Source: Hymenobacter glacieicola
GTDB lineage: Bacteria > Bacteroidota > Bacteroidia > Cytophagales > Hymenobacteraceae
Direction: 5' to 3'
Assembly (NCBI RefSeq): GCF_014640315.1
Contig: NZ_BMGS01000010.1
Location: forward strand, 62,001 to 126,000
DNA length: 64,000 nucleotides
Shown here: piece after piece, positions 9,201 through 17,787 of the stretch
Layout of the letters: each line of letters begins with the position of its first letter
Position numbering within the stretch: position 1 is the stretch's first letter
Notes under the pieces: generated by a model
What the model was told of the DNA's origin: nothing
Database searches by the model: none
What the model saw: only the letters and a program-made list of their open reading frames with translations
Translations under genes and position numbers: made by a program

Positions 9201-10033
9201 CGGAAAAGCTGCGGCAAACCACCCTTACGGGCCAGAATGAGATGCTGGCCTACGAGTCGGAAGACGAAATTGGCCTGCTCGTGCGCGAGTACAACCAGAT
9301 GCTGCTGAAGCTGGAGGAAAGCAAGCAGGAGCTGGCCACCCAGGAAAAGGAAGCCGCCTGGCGCGAAATGGCCCGGCAGGTAGCCCACGAAATCAAGAAC
9401 CCGCTCACGCCCATGAAGCTGAGTCTGCAGTTTCTGCAGAAGGCCATCCAGGACCAGCGCCCCAACCTGGACGAGCTGATGAACAAGGTGTCGCAAACGC
9501 TGATTACGCAGATTGACGTGCTGACCGACATTGCTACCTCGTTCAGCAACTTCACCAACCTGCCTGCCATGCGTCCTGAGCGGCTGGACGTGGCGCCCAT
9601 TTTGCGGCGGTGCGTGGGTTTGCACCAGGGCGGCGCGGCTGGGACGGGCATCAGGCTGGTACTACCCGAGGATGCCGACGCGGGCCGCTACGTGGTGTAC
9701 GCCGATGAAAGCTTGCTGGTGCGCACGTTTAACAACCTGCTAATCAATGCCCTGCAGGCCATTCCGCCTGATCGGCGGCCCGAGGTGAAGGTGCACCTGG
9801 AGGCGCAGCCCAACAACCGCCTCCGCATCTGCATTCAAGACAACGGCACGGGCATTCCGGCCGAAGTGCAGGAAAAAGTGTTTGTTCCCAACTTTACTAC
9901 CAAGGAAAAAGGCTCCGGCATTGGGCTGGCCGTGGCCCGGCGCGGCATCGAGAGTGCCGGGGGCAACATCTGGTTTGAAACCGAGGAAGGGGCCGGTACG
10001 CTGTTCTGCATTGAGCTGCCGCTGGCGGGGTAG
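6293..10033 (+). CDS. large NtrY-like membrane sensor histidine kinase
   Basis: A protein of about 1246 residues. The first half has an N-terminal helix, a periplasmic stretch and a cluster of about seven more transmembrane segments. A second extracytoplasmic sensor region follows, then a helix before a HAMP linker (LTEPLKLITEKL) and a histidine kinase core. The H-box is WREMARQVAHEIKNPLTPMK with the phospho-accepting His near residue 1032; the N-box (NNLLINAL) and G-boxes (DNGTGIP, GSGIGLAV) are intact. There is no receiver domain. The order resembles NtrY, which usually pairs with an NtrC-type regulator, but no response regulator is in the window. No ATG start exists; TTG at 6293 is preferred because TTG at 6242 lies in the terminator tail. 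Confidence 0.85.
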   Translation: MKFFRFPPVWLLSLALLCFGAAYLSNRYSQNPEVVLQASATRLQELLMEAELTGERESTDVLQRLATRQVSFQSLTSHTTYPTFIFRGEQIVYWSDHSVRPDPEQALQRYHERLLETRFGKFLVLRHTEGDYVVLTYIPLEISYGISNRYLREGNGQGLFQGQNVRLVVEKTTSTLPRIVSNEGNYLFSVESLQADPITGKYVPLLLLLLGFGFYVAGWSYVARQQFAQGKAWAGALAVVVPLVVLRAVMLSLGLPFSFLEVRLFDPRVYAASWISPSLGDLLLNAALFVVSSYYVLLLFRRYGVLRITQRIRRWPQRIGVGALTVLGFYGLLELLFDFYTSSFSNSQLILDITQDIQVSAFKALLLLAIVLHTGSYLVGFYLLSQLFTGIVRPSTRNIGLLLLFVTAVLFLSTGLGLGQVHSTILGITLLFFFVLRLTGLKSAGAVLPYQVYLFIFLMVGVSSAVGALALYEHFNRQLQVNKQNLAGNLLTDNDLQGEYLLVERGQEMAQDPVLRTMLASPFINLDLIRQKIVKYYLRDYFDKYEVRVILFNPAGRGVAVGGSLEQTREFLLQGATRTDHPNIYLIRDGNNSFSSRRYVAFVPVPTPNPEVDAGTSTVVLELTLKKLTANSVVPELLVDQKFFQPRLGTELSYGGYQKGQLVYSEGDFDYINRLPASLFRDPRLYTTGVALGSFHHLGIRAMDRSGRMVIVTTATYSFSDWLANFSALFLLHSFCWLLLMGAFLLARGQYRELLRTNFSTKIQLFLNFGILVPLIVVSVAIASQVTNSYKHDLLRTYQRRGQAVQENLLKNRNLLTESGNRADLVDLAENVAALTETDLNLYDARGELLVSSQPLIFEASLLSTLMNPQAVAALTEDGQPRILLTEQAGTLSFNALYLPLRAGGVQSGRPGAVLGYVGIPFFDSEKDLDNKLTELVSTILNIFTVMFILFLVLAFLASRILTEPLKLITEKLRQTTLTGQNEMLAYESEDEIGLLVREYNQMLLKLEESKQELATQEKEAAWREMARQVAHEIKNPLTPMKLSLQFLQKAIQDQRPNLDELMNKVSQTLITQIDVLTDIATSFSNFTNLPAMRPERLDVAPILRRCVGLHQGGAAGTGIRLVLPEDADAGRYVVYADESLLVRTFNNLLINALQAIPPDRRPEVKVHLEAQPNNRLRICIQDNGTGIPAEVQEKVFVPNFTTKEKGSGIGLAVARRGIESAGGNIWFETEEGAGTLFCIELPLAG

Positions 10034-10050
10034 GCGGGGAATTAAACCGG

Positions 10051-10206
10051 GAGAATTAAAAATTAAAAATGGCAGTTGCAGCGTTTAGAAACCAGAGTTT
10101 GTGCGGGGTAAAACCCAGCGGTAGCTTGATGCCCGTAACTATAGCTGAGCCAGTTCCACCAACTCACGGCCTCTCTTCGCTAAGGAATTTTTAATTTTTA
10201 ATTCTC
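10051..10206. repeat. intergenic inverted repeat, AATTAAA family
   Basis: Perfect 20-bp inverted arms at 10051-10070 and 10187-10206 separated by 116 nt. The arms are a short run of AATTAAAA-like units. The left arm starts 17 nt after the kinase stop codon and the right arm ends 13 nt before the next start. The AT-rich arms stand out in a GC-rich genome. Confidence 0.75.
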
Positions 10207-10219
10207 AATTGTTCATTCC

Positions 10220-13200
10220 TTGATCAGCAGCTGTACGCCCTCTTTTCTGCGCTTGTGTGGGCTGCTGATGTGCCTGTGGTGGGCTACTACAACGGCCCAG
10301 GCCCAGCAGCGGCCCGGTGCGCCGCCCACTACCCGCCGCTGCATCTGGGTGCGCCTGACTCCCAACCGGGATACGACCGAGTTCAGCCTCCGCGACTCGC
10401 TGACGGTAGTGCCGACCTCGGTAAGCGCGGATGGCCGCGCCCTGGCGTACGACGCCCGCACCAACCGCTACCGATTCGTGCGGCCCACTACCCGTTTTCC
10501 CGCGCCCGACCCGGGGCAACCCGATATTGTATTGCCCGGCGGCCCCGATTCGGTGCTGGTGTGCTACCGGGTGCTGCCGGTGCAGTTGGCTGCCGCCCGC
10601 TACCTACGGCCCGCTCGCCTCATGGACAGCGTGGATTTCTGGCGGCGGCCTTCGGTGATGGGGCTGGAGGATTTTGCGGTGAAGGAGCAGATTCTGAGCA
10701 CCCCGGGCATCAACAAAACCGGCAACCTCTCGCGGGGTATTTCATTCGGCAACGCCCAGAACGTCTTCGTCAACTCCTCGCTTAACCTGCAGCTGGAAGG
10801 CCGCCTCACCGACCAGATTACGCTCACGGCGGCTATTTCCGACCAAAACGTGCCCTTCCAGCCCGAGGGTAACACCCAGCAGCTGCAGGAGTTCGACCGG
10901 ATTTATATTACGCTCACGCACCCACGCTGGAACCTGACGGCCGGCGACGTAGTGCTGCGCAATAAACCTGATTACTTCCTGCGCTTTTACAAAAACATTC
11001 AGGGCGCGGCGCTGGAAACCAACTTCGGCCGCCTGCCAGCCGGTGGGTTTGGGGGGGGGAGCGGGCCCGGGGTCAGCAACCCCCAGCTGTTTCAGTATCC
11101 CAACGCCAGCGGCACCAGCACCGGTACCTTTGTAACGGTGCCGCCCACCGTGCCCCCGCCCGCCGGCTCGGGGACTACCCAAAACGGCCTGCCAACCAGC
11201 CCGAACAGCCCCATCGGCGTCACGCCCAATGGGGTAGGGCCGAACGGGGTGAGCCAGACGGTGAGCACCGCTACCAATGGCCCGCGGCGCACCGGGTTGC
11301 TTGGCTTCAAGCCCGGCGCGGCATTCGCCACTACCTCCGTGGCGGCGGGGGTAGCCAAAGGTAAGTTTGCCAGCATTGATATTGCCCCGCTGGAAAACGT
11401 GCAGGGGCCCTACCGCCTACGCGGGCCGAACGGGGAGCAGTTCATCATCATTCTGGCCAACTCTGAGCGGGTGTACCTGGATGGGCGACTGATGGTGCGC
11501 GGTTTCGATTTCGACTACGTCATCGACTACAATCAGGCTGAGCTGACGTTTTCGCCCCGCCACCTGATAACCCGCAACTCCCGCATCAAGGTTGATTTCG
11601 AGTACTCCGACTTTAACTATGCCCGCTCCCTGCTGCAGGCCAGCCACTACCAGCAGTTGGGCCGCCTGCAGGTACACGCCAACTTCTACCGCGAATCCGA
11701 CAACCCCGACAACTCCCCCAACCTCAGCCTCAAAGACTCGGAAAAGCGGCTGCTGCGCTCCATCGGCGACAACGTCAGCCAGGCCGTAGTGCCCGGCGTG
11801 GACACCGTGGCCTACGATCGGCAGCAGGTGCAGTATCGCCAGGAAACCCAACTAGACCCTGCTACCCAGCAGCCGGTAACGGTGTTCGTGTACCCGCCCC
11901 AGGATACCACCCGGGCCGTGTACAATGTACGCTTTACCAACGTGGGGGCGGGCCAGGGCAGCTACAACTTGGGCACCAGCGCGGAAGATGCCCGCGCCAA
12001 CGGGCGGGTGTACCAGTTTGTAGGCCGGGGGCGGGGCTCCTACGAGCCCATCCGGGTGCTGCCCACGCCCCTGCAAAAGCAAATGATGAGCGTGGGTACC
12101 AGCTACCAGCTCGATTCTACGGCCACCGTGTTCGTGGATTTGGCTGCTTCCGACCTGGATTTAAACCGCTTTTCCCCCGAATCGGCGAAGGGGCGAGCCA
12201 TGCGGGTGGGCTACGTGGTGCAGGACCGGCCAGTGCGCCTGCCCGGCCTGCAGGGCTACAAGCTGCGTAGCGCCTTGGATTACGAGTACACCAGCCGCCG
12301 CTTTTCGCCCATCGACCGGTACCGCGACATTGAGTTCGACCGCAACTGGAGCACCTCTAACACCCTTGTTACCAACCAGCAGCAACCCCGCGAAGACAAT
12401 ATTCTGAATGCCTCGGTGGGGGTAGTGAAGGATGCCGATAACGCCCTGGGCTACCGCCTGAGCCGACGCTACCGGGCCGGGGAGGTTAGTGGGGTGCAGC
12501 ACTGGGTAGATGTGGCCCGGCAGCTGGGGCCGGTGCAGGTGCGCGGCAATCTGTTTCTGCTCAACTCCGAAGCCGGCCGGCGTACCTCGCGCTGGGCCCG
12601 GGGCGAGGGCACGGCCCGCTATGTGGGTGGCCCCGTGGTGCCCGGCTACGCCTACCGCTTCGATAAAAACCGGGTGGCTAAGTCTACCGGCGACTCGCTG
12701 ACCTCAGCCAATTACTTCGACGAGCACGCCCTGTTCCTGCAAAGCCGCGACTCGGCCCGCACCCGCTTCCGCCTCGACTACAGCTACCGCCGCGACCAGA
12801 CCCCGAACCCCGAGCAAACCCGGCTGCAGGAGCGGGGCCGGGCCCAAACCTGGCAGGGCACGCTCGTCTCGCGCCTCAGCGCCACCCAGGACCTGGCCGT
12901 GCTGGCTACCTACCGCGACCTGGCCGCCCGCGACTCAGCGCGGCAGCGCACCGTGCTGGGCAAACTCGACTGGAACGCCAGCTTTTTCCAGCAGTTGCTG
13001 CGCTCTGAACTGAGTTACGCCGTAGCCACGGGCCGGGAGCTGAAGCGCGACTATACGTTTCTGGCCGTGCCCAACGGCCAGGGCACGCACTACTACGGCG
13101 GCGACGCCAACGGGAACAACCGCCAGGACAAGGATGAATTCTTCGAGGCCCAAACTCCGGATGCGCAGTACCGCACCCACATCAAGGTGTTCCTACCCAC

Positions 13201-14065
13201 CGACGACTACATTCCCGCCTTTACCAACCGCTTCAGTTACCGACTGACCACTAACGCCCCGCGCGGCTGGCGGGAGCTGCCGGGTGTGCGCGGTTTTGTG
13301 GGGCGGTTTTCGGCCCTGAGCACCATTACCCTGGACCGCCGCACCACGGAAAATACGCTTTCCTCGCGCCTGAACCCGTTTGCTTTCCAAACCGCCGACT
13401 CCTTGCTGCTGAGTTTGAATAAGCTGCTGCGCAACACGCTCTACTTCAACCGGTCCAATCCCATCTTTGGGGCCGAATTCACGGTGCAGCAAACCCAGCA
13501 GAAGGTGCTGCTCACTCAGGGCTCTGACACGCGCAACCTGGCCAACCAGACCTTGCTACTGCGCCGGACGCTGGCGCAGTCGTTTACGGGACGCTTCACG
13601 GCCTCCCGCAGCATCCGCGAGAACCTCTCGAACTACCTGGAAGCCCGCAATTTCCGGGTATTGCAGTACGAGCTGGCGCCCGAAATCAGCTACCAACCCA
13701 CCAACGTGCTGCGCCTGACCGGTACCTACCTGCGCACCACCAAACAAAACACCAACGGCCCCGACGAAGATGCGGAAGGTACCTTCGATGAGCTGGGGGT
13801 GGAAACCCGCGTCAGCCAAGTCGGTAAGCGCACCCTGTCGGCTACCACCCGCTACGTGCGCGTGGCTTTCGAGGGCGACCAGGGCTCTTTGGTTGGGCTG
13901 GAAATCCTGAATGCCCTGCGCCCCGGCAGCAACTTTACCTGGAACCTGAACCTGGAGCAGCGCCTCAGCAACGGCCTCAACGTCACGCTGGCCTACGACG
14001 GCCGCAAAGCCAACGGCCTCAACGCCGTGCACACCGGCCGTATGCAGGTGTCGGTGCTGTTTTAA
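10220..14065 (+). CDS. giant secreted / outer-membrane beta-barrel protein, function unknown
   Basis: A 1281-residue protein with a signal peptide ending near ATTTAQA. The conserved N-terminal part includes LSRGISFGNAQNVFVNSSLN and FQPEGNTQQLQEFDRIYI, similar in flavour to blocks I associate with SprA-like cell-surface proteins. The second half is rich in alternating aromatic/polar strands (YRLSRRYRAGEV, RFRLDYSYRRD) and ends in VTLAYDGRKANGLNAVHTGRMQVSVLF, as expected for an outer-membrane barrel. Residues of about 275-365 are a Pro/Gly/Thr-rich insertion with PNGVGPNGV repeats, and its coding sequence holds a run of nine G at 11051-11059. No ATG precedes the signal peptide; TTG at 10220 is the likely start. 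Whether it is SprA-related needs a profile search. Confidence 0.75.
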   Translation: MISSCTPSFLRLCGLLMCLWWATTTAQAQQRPGAPPTTRRCIWVRLTPNRDTTEFSLRDSLTVVPTSVSADGRALAYDARTNRYRFVRPTTRFPAPDPGQPDIVLPGGPDSVLVCYRVLPVQLAAARYLRPARLMDSVDFWRRPSVMGLEDFAVKEQILSTPGINKTGNLSRGISFGNAQNVFVNSSLNLQLEGRLTDQITLTAAISDQNVPFQPEGNTQQLQEFDRIYITLTHPRWNLTAGDVVLRNKPDYFLRFYKNIQGAALETNFGRLPAGGFGGGSGPGVSNPQLFQYPNASGTSTGTFVTVPPTVPPPAGSGTTQNGLPTSPNSPIGVTPNGVGPNGVSQTVSTATNGPRRTGLLGFKPGAAFATTSVAAGVAKGKFASIDIAPLENVQGPYRLRGPNGEQFIIILANSERVYLDGRLMVRGFDFDYVIDYNQAELTFSPRHLITRNSRIKVDFEYSDFNYARSLLQASHYQQLGRLQVHANFYRESDNPDNSPNLSLKDSEKRLLRSIGDNVSQAVVPGVDTVAYDRQQVQYRQETQLDPATQQPVTVFVYPPQDTTRAVYNVRFTNVGAGQGSYNLGTSAEDARANGRVYQFVGRGRGSYEPIRVLPTPLQKQMMSVGTSYQLDSTATVFVDLAASDLDLNRFSPESAKGRAMRVGYVVQDRPVRLPGLQGYKLRSALDYEYTSRRFSPIDRYRDIEFDRNWSTSNTLVTNQQQPREDNILNASVGVVKDADNALGYRLSRRYRAGEVSGVQHWVDVARQLGPVQVRGNLFLLNSEAGRRTSRWARGEGTARYVGGPVVPGYAYRFDKNRVAKSTGDSLTSANYFDEHALFLQSRDSARTRFRLDYSYRRDQTPNPEQTRLQERGRAQTWQGTLVSRLSATQDLAVLATYRDLAARDSARQRTVLGKLDWNASFFQQLLRSELSYAVATGRELKRDYTFLAVPNGQGTHYYGGDANGNNRQDKDEFFEAQTPDAQYRTHIKVFLPTDDYIPAFTNRFSYRLTTNAPRGWRELPGVRGFVGRFSALSTITLDRRTTENTLSSRLNPFAFQTADSLLLSLNKLLRNTLYFNRSNPIFGAEFTVQQTQQKVLLTQGSDTRNLANQTLLLRRTLAQSFTGRFTASRSIRENLSNYLEARNFRVLQYELAPEISYQPTNVLRLTGTYLRTTKQNTNGPDEDAEGTFDELGVETRVSQVGKRTLSATTRYVRVAFEGDQGSLVGLEILNALRPGSNFTWNLNLEQRLSNGLNVTLAYDGRKANGLNAVHTGRMQVSVLF

Positions 14066-14074
14066 AGGTGAGAT

Positions 14075-14161
14075 GGTGAAATAGTGAAATGGTGAGTTTG
14101 CTGTTCGATAGGCGCTATCTGCGCGGGTTGAACAGCAAACTCACCATTTCACTAGCTCACC
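14075..14161. repeat. intergenic inverted repeat, GTGAAAT family (copy 1)
   Basis: Arms of 32 nt at 14075-14106 and 14130-14161 with two mismatches, made of GGTGAAAT / AGTGAAAT / GGTGAG units and the inner core GAGTTTGCTGTTC. Similar units extend to the stop codons: TAA of the barrel gene ends at 14065 and the hexosaminidase stop is at 14168-14170, so the element fills the convergent gap. The loop contains GGCGCTATC, also found in the copy at 35510. Confidence 0.85.
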
Positions 14162-14167
14162 AGCTCC

Positions 14168-16282
14168 CTACTTCGCTTCCACCAGCCGCCGGATAGCGGG
14201 CACTACGGCCAACTCCGTTTGGCCGGCGGGGGCTTTGGCGGCGTCGAGCTGCTTGAGGGCGTTGGCTTGCCAGGCGGGGGAGGGGGCCTGGCCCTTTTCC
14301 AGCATTTTCAGGCGCTCCAGGCCCAGGGTGGCAATGGTTTTTAGACGGACGGAATGCGGTGCGTACTCCTGCAGGCTGGAGTTTTGCTTTAGTAGGGGCT
14401 GCAGCAACGCGTCGTTGGCCTGCCAGTATTCCAGCTCATTGCTGAGGTAGGCGACCAGGGCCTTGCCGGGCTGCCCCCGGAAACGGTTGGTGCTGCCGGC
14501 GGCGGTACGCCCGTAGGCCAGCAGGCCGTCCACAGCCACGCCAAACTGCCGGGCCTCCTCCGATTCAGCCGGGGCCGCATCCACCAGACGGTTCAAGGGA
14601 GTTTGGGTAGTGTACTTGAAGCCCTGAAAGTGACGCTTGTACTCCTTTACTGGCTCCAGCACCTGGGCCAGGGTGCGCAGGGGCGCCACGGCTGTCTGCC
14701 GGCCGCCGACCAGGTGGGTCAGGAGCTGCTCCGGGGCCCGGCGGTGCTGCAGCCCCAGGCTTTCCAGCTGCTGGCTCACCAGCCCGAGACGACGGTACAT
14801 ATCGGGTACGTCGCGAACGGTGCTGGCGCTCCAGAGCCGCTCGGCGACGGCCGCGGTGCGGGGCCAGATGCGCGAGTCCACGATGACGGAGTCGGCAAAC
14901 TCGCTCCACATGGTGGCCTCGCCACCGAGCACCAGCTTTTGCTGCGCGGGCGTTAGGGGAGCATCCTGCGGGAGGGGGTCAGGGGCGTAGTGGGAGGCGG
15001 CCGTGAGGTTCAGGTCGATGTAGTAGCCATTGGAAAGCAGGGTGGGGTGGCCACTCTTCGCCGCCTCATAAAGACCCTTTTTGCCGCGCCAGCTCTGAAT
15101 TACCGCTTCCGGCGCCAGGCCCGGACCCAGAATCTCGTCCCAGCCCACCATGGTTTTCTGGTAGCGGGTCAGCATTTCCAGCACCCGGCGGTTGTAGTAG
15201 GTTTGCAGGGCGTGCTTATCGGGCTGGCCTTTAGCATCCACAAAGCCTTGCTGCTTCATGAAGGCCACGATGCGGGGGTTGCGCTTCCACTGCCGCCCGT
15301 CATTTTCGTCGCCCCCAATGTGAAAGTATGGGTCCGGAAACAGCTGGGTCATTTCGCTCAGCAAGGAGTCGATAAGGCTGTAGGTGGTTTCCTTGGTGGG
15401 GTCCATGGCAATGTTGAGCACGCCCCACTTGCGCGCTACGCCATAGATGGAATCATTGGAGGCTAGGCGGGGGTAGGCCGCCAGCCAAGCCGTGGCGTGA
15501 CCAGGCATATCAAACTCCGGAATCACTCGAATGCCGCGCCGGGCCGCGTACCGAATCACCTCGCGCACTTGGCTTTGGGTGTAGAACTGGCCCTCGCCGC
15601 CTACTGTGTGCAGGCGTGGCAACAGCTTGCTTTCCACCCGGAAGCCCTGGTCATCGGAGAGGTGCCAGTGCAGCACGTTAAGCTTGGTAGCCCACATGCC
15701 GTTGAGGTTGCGCTTGAGTACGGAAACAGGCATGAAGTGGCGGGCCGGGTCAATCAGTAGCCCCCGCCACGGAAAACGCGGGGCATCCAGCACATCTACC
15801 TCCGGCAGCCACACCATCTTTTTCTCAGCGGTAGCCAACTGCCGCAGCGTGGCTAGTCCGCGCAAAATGCCCAGGTGAGTAGGCGCGTTCAGGGCCACGC
15901 CCATGGGCGTCACGCGCAGGGTATACGACTCGTCCTCGCCCAGCTTCAGCAGATCGGCGGGGCGGCTGTACTGCAGCACCAGGCTGGCCGTGGGTAGGGG
16001 CGAGGCCTGCCGCCGCGACGCCGCCAGCCCGATGCGGCCGGGCAGCAGCACCGGCAACACCAACTGCTCCACGGCTTCGGTCACGGCAGAATCGGCGGCC
16101 TGGGCCGCTGGCGTTTGGGCGGGCGTAAACACCTGCCACGACAAATCCGGCTTGATGGTAAAGCGGCTCGCGCCCCAGGTAGCCTGGGTTGGTACCGGCA
16201 GCAACGTGCGGGTATCGGGCGTTTGGGCGGCGAGCGGGTAAGCCAGAAGTAGCAGCAGGTAAAGCAGGAAGGAACGCGTCAT
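14168..16282 (-). CDS. secreted beta-N-acetylhexosaminidase (GH20)
   Basis: Removes terminal N-acetylglucosamine or N-acetylgalactosamine from chitin fragments, glycans or peptidoglycan pieces by substrate-assisted catalysis. The 704-residue protein starts with a signal peptide (MTRSFLLYLLLLLAYPLAAQ). It has a GH20b-type N-terminal domain (about residues 25-150), then the GH20 barrel with RGLLIDPARHFMPV, HWHLSDDQGF, PEFDMPGHATAW and FHIGGDEN. The catalytic Asp-Glu pair is D325-E326. A helical C-terminal region of about 170 residues follows. ATG at 16282 is chosen because it opens the signal peptide; the frame extends 45 nt further upstream. The gene is probably monocistronic, with a 22-bp hairpin upstream. 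Confidence 0.93.
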   Translation of the reverse strand: MTRSFLLYLLLLLAYPLAAQTPDTRTLLPVPTQATWGASRFTIKPDLSWQVFTPAQTPAAQAADSAVTEAVEQLVLPVLLPGRIGLAASRRQASPLPTASLVLQYSRPADLLKLGEDESYTLRVTPMGVALNAPTHLGILRGLATLRQLATAEKKMVWLPEVDVLDAPRFPWRGLLIDPARHFMPVSVLKRNLNGMWATKLNVLHWHLSDDQGFRVESKLLPRLHTVGGEGQFYTQSQVREVIRYAARRGIRVIPEFDMPGHATAWLAAYPRLASNDSIYGVARKWGVLNIAMDPTKETTYSLIDSLLSEMTQLFPDPYFHIGGDENDGRQWKRNPRIVAFMKQQGFVDAKGQPDKHALQTYYNRRVLEMLTRYQKTMVGWDEILGPGLAPEAVIQSWRGKKGLYEAAKSGHPTLLSNGYYIDLNLTAASHYAPDPLPQDAPLTPAQQKLVLGGEATMWSEFADSVIVDSRIWPRTAAVAERLWSASTVRDVPDMYRRLGLVSQQLESLGLQHRRAPEQLLTHLVGGRQTAVAPLRTLAQVLEPVKEYKRHFQGFKYTTQTPLNRLVDAAPAESEEARQFGVAVDGLLAYGRTAAGSTNRFRGQPGKALVAYLSNELEYWQANDALLQPLLKQNSSLQEYAPHSVRLKTIATLGLERLKMLEKGQAPSPAWQANALKQLDAAKAPAGQTELAVVPAIRRLVEAK

Positions 16283-16370
16283 CGGGAAAGGAAGAAGGGC
16301 AGGAGGGTAGCGCCCCGAAGGTAGCAAGCCCCGGGCCAGAAGTAGCAGGCGCTAGAATGGGTTAGTCTCT

Positions 16371-16417
16371 ACCAAGGCCCGCTGTCGTGAGTTTAACTCA
16401 CGACAGCGGGCCTTGGT
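16371..16417. terminator. perfect 22-bp bidirectional hairpin
   Basis: Arms 16371-16392 and 16396-16417 are perfectly complementary around a 3-nt loop. It lies between the DUF58 stop (16435) and the GH20 start and probably ends the MoxR-DUF58 transcript, although no long T-run follows on the minus strand. Confidence 0.6.
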
Positions 16418-16434
16418 AACTACTCGTCTTGCTG

Positions 16435-17787
16435 TTAAATCAGCCCGCGGGCCTTGAACTCCAGGTACTTGTTGATGGTGTTTACCGTCAGGTTCTGGGG
16501 GGCGGTGAGCAGGGCGTGGATGCCGTAGCGGTTTAGCTCCCGCACAATCTGCCGTTTTTCCTGCGCGAATTTCTCGGCTACCGTTTGGTTGTATACGTCC
16601 TGGGTAGTGCTGGTCGGGCCATCGAGATAGGCGCGCAGTTCGGTGTTCTCGAAGAATACAACCAGCAACAGGTGCTCTTTGGCAAGCCGGCGTAGGTAGG
16701 GCAATTGGCGCTGCATGCCATAAAGCGTCTCGAAGTTGGTAAACAGAATCAGCAGGCTACGTTGCTTAATCTGGGTCCGGACCGACACGTAAAGCCGTTC
16801 ATAGTCGGTTTCGAGGTACTTGGTTTTCTGGCGGTAAAGCACTTCCAGCAGCTTGCGCAGGTGGCCGCTGCGGCGGTCGGCAGGCACTAGGGTGCCGGGC
16901 TGGTTGGAAAACGTGAGCAGTCCGGCCTTATCGTGCTTGAGCAAGGCAATGTTGCTGACCACCAGCGTGGCATTGATGGCATAGTCCAGCAAACTCAGGC
17001 CCTCGAAGGGCATGCGCATCACCCGGCCCTTGTCAATAAGGCAGTACACCTGCTGGGCCCGCTCGTCCTGGTAATGATTGACGACGAGGGCATCGGCCGC
17101 GTGCGGGGTAGTAGCGCGACGGGCAGTGGCTTTCCAGTTGATGGCCCGCGGATCGTCGCCGGGTACGTAGGGTCGCACCTGCTCAAACTCCATGCTGTGG
17201 CCCACCCGCCGGATGCGCTTCACGCCGGCCTCCGTCAGGCGGTTATGGATGGCCAACAGCTCATACTGGCGCATCTGCAGAAACGATGGGTACACGGGCA
17301 CTACCTGGCTCTGCTCAAACCGAAACCGCCGCCGCACCAGGCCCAGTGGCGAGGCCACGTACACGTTCAGGGCTCCAAACTCGTACTCCCCGCGCTTGGT
17401 GGGCCGCAGCTGGTAGCGGATGATGTTTGTTTCGGCGGGCTGGATGCGGGCCTGAAACAGCACGTCGCGGCGCTGAAACTGGTGCGGAATCTCATCAATG
17501 GTTTGCGTGCTGATCGGAAAGCGGTAGCGGTTCTCGACGTAAATAGCCACGCCGTTGTCGGAGCCGTTAGCCAGCTTATCGCCCAGTACCCGCCGCCCAA
17601 ACGCGCCCCCGCCCGCTGCCGCTGTGCCGTAAAGCAGCACCAGGTCCAACAGCGTCAGTACCACCAGAATGCCCAGCGCCAGCTGCACCGGTAGCAGCCA
17701 GCCCGGCAGGAAAAACGCTACCACCAGCCCCGCAATCAGAGCTACCACGAGCAGAAAGAAGCGGCGAGTAAGAAATAAGGACTTCAC
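16435..17787 (-). CDS. DUF58 domain protein of the MoxR cluster
   Basis: A 450-residue protein with two N-terminal transmembrane helices (about residues 8-50), a beta-rich middle, and the DUF58 signature around RVGHSMEFEQVRPYVPGDDPRAINWKATAR. A von Willebrand A-like fold follows (VYCLIDKGRVMRM, LLILFTNFETL). DUF58 proteins almost always pair with MoxR ATPases and are thought to be their membrane partners; the exact substrate is unknown. The start is GTG at 17787, which overlaps the stop of the NADAR gene as GTGA, so translation of the two is coupled. The frame extends further upstream, but only inside the NADAR gene. Confidence 0.88.
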   Translation of the reverse strand: MKSLFLTRRFFLLVVALIAGLVVAFFLPGWLLPVQLALGILVVLTLLDLVLLYGTAAAGGGAFGRRVLGDKLANGSDNGVAIYVENRYRFPISTQTIDEIPHQFQRRDVLFQARIQPAETNIIRYQLRPTKRGEYEFGALNVYVASPLGLVRRRFRFEQSQVVPVYPSFLQMRQYELLAIHNRLTEAGVKRIRRVGHSMEFEQVRPYVPGDDPRAINWKATARRATTPHAADALVVNHYQDERAQQVYCLIDKGRVMRMPFEGLSLLDYAINATLVVSNIALLKHDKAGLLTFSNQPGTLVPADRRSGHLRKLLEVLYRQKTKYLETDYERLYVSVRTQIKQRSLLILFTNFETLYGMQRQLPYLRRLAKEHLLLVVFFENTELRAYLDGPTSTTQDVYNQTVAEKFAQEKRQIVRELNRYGIHALLTAPQNLTVNTINKYLEFKARGLI

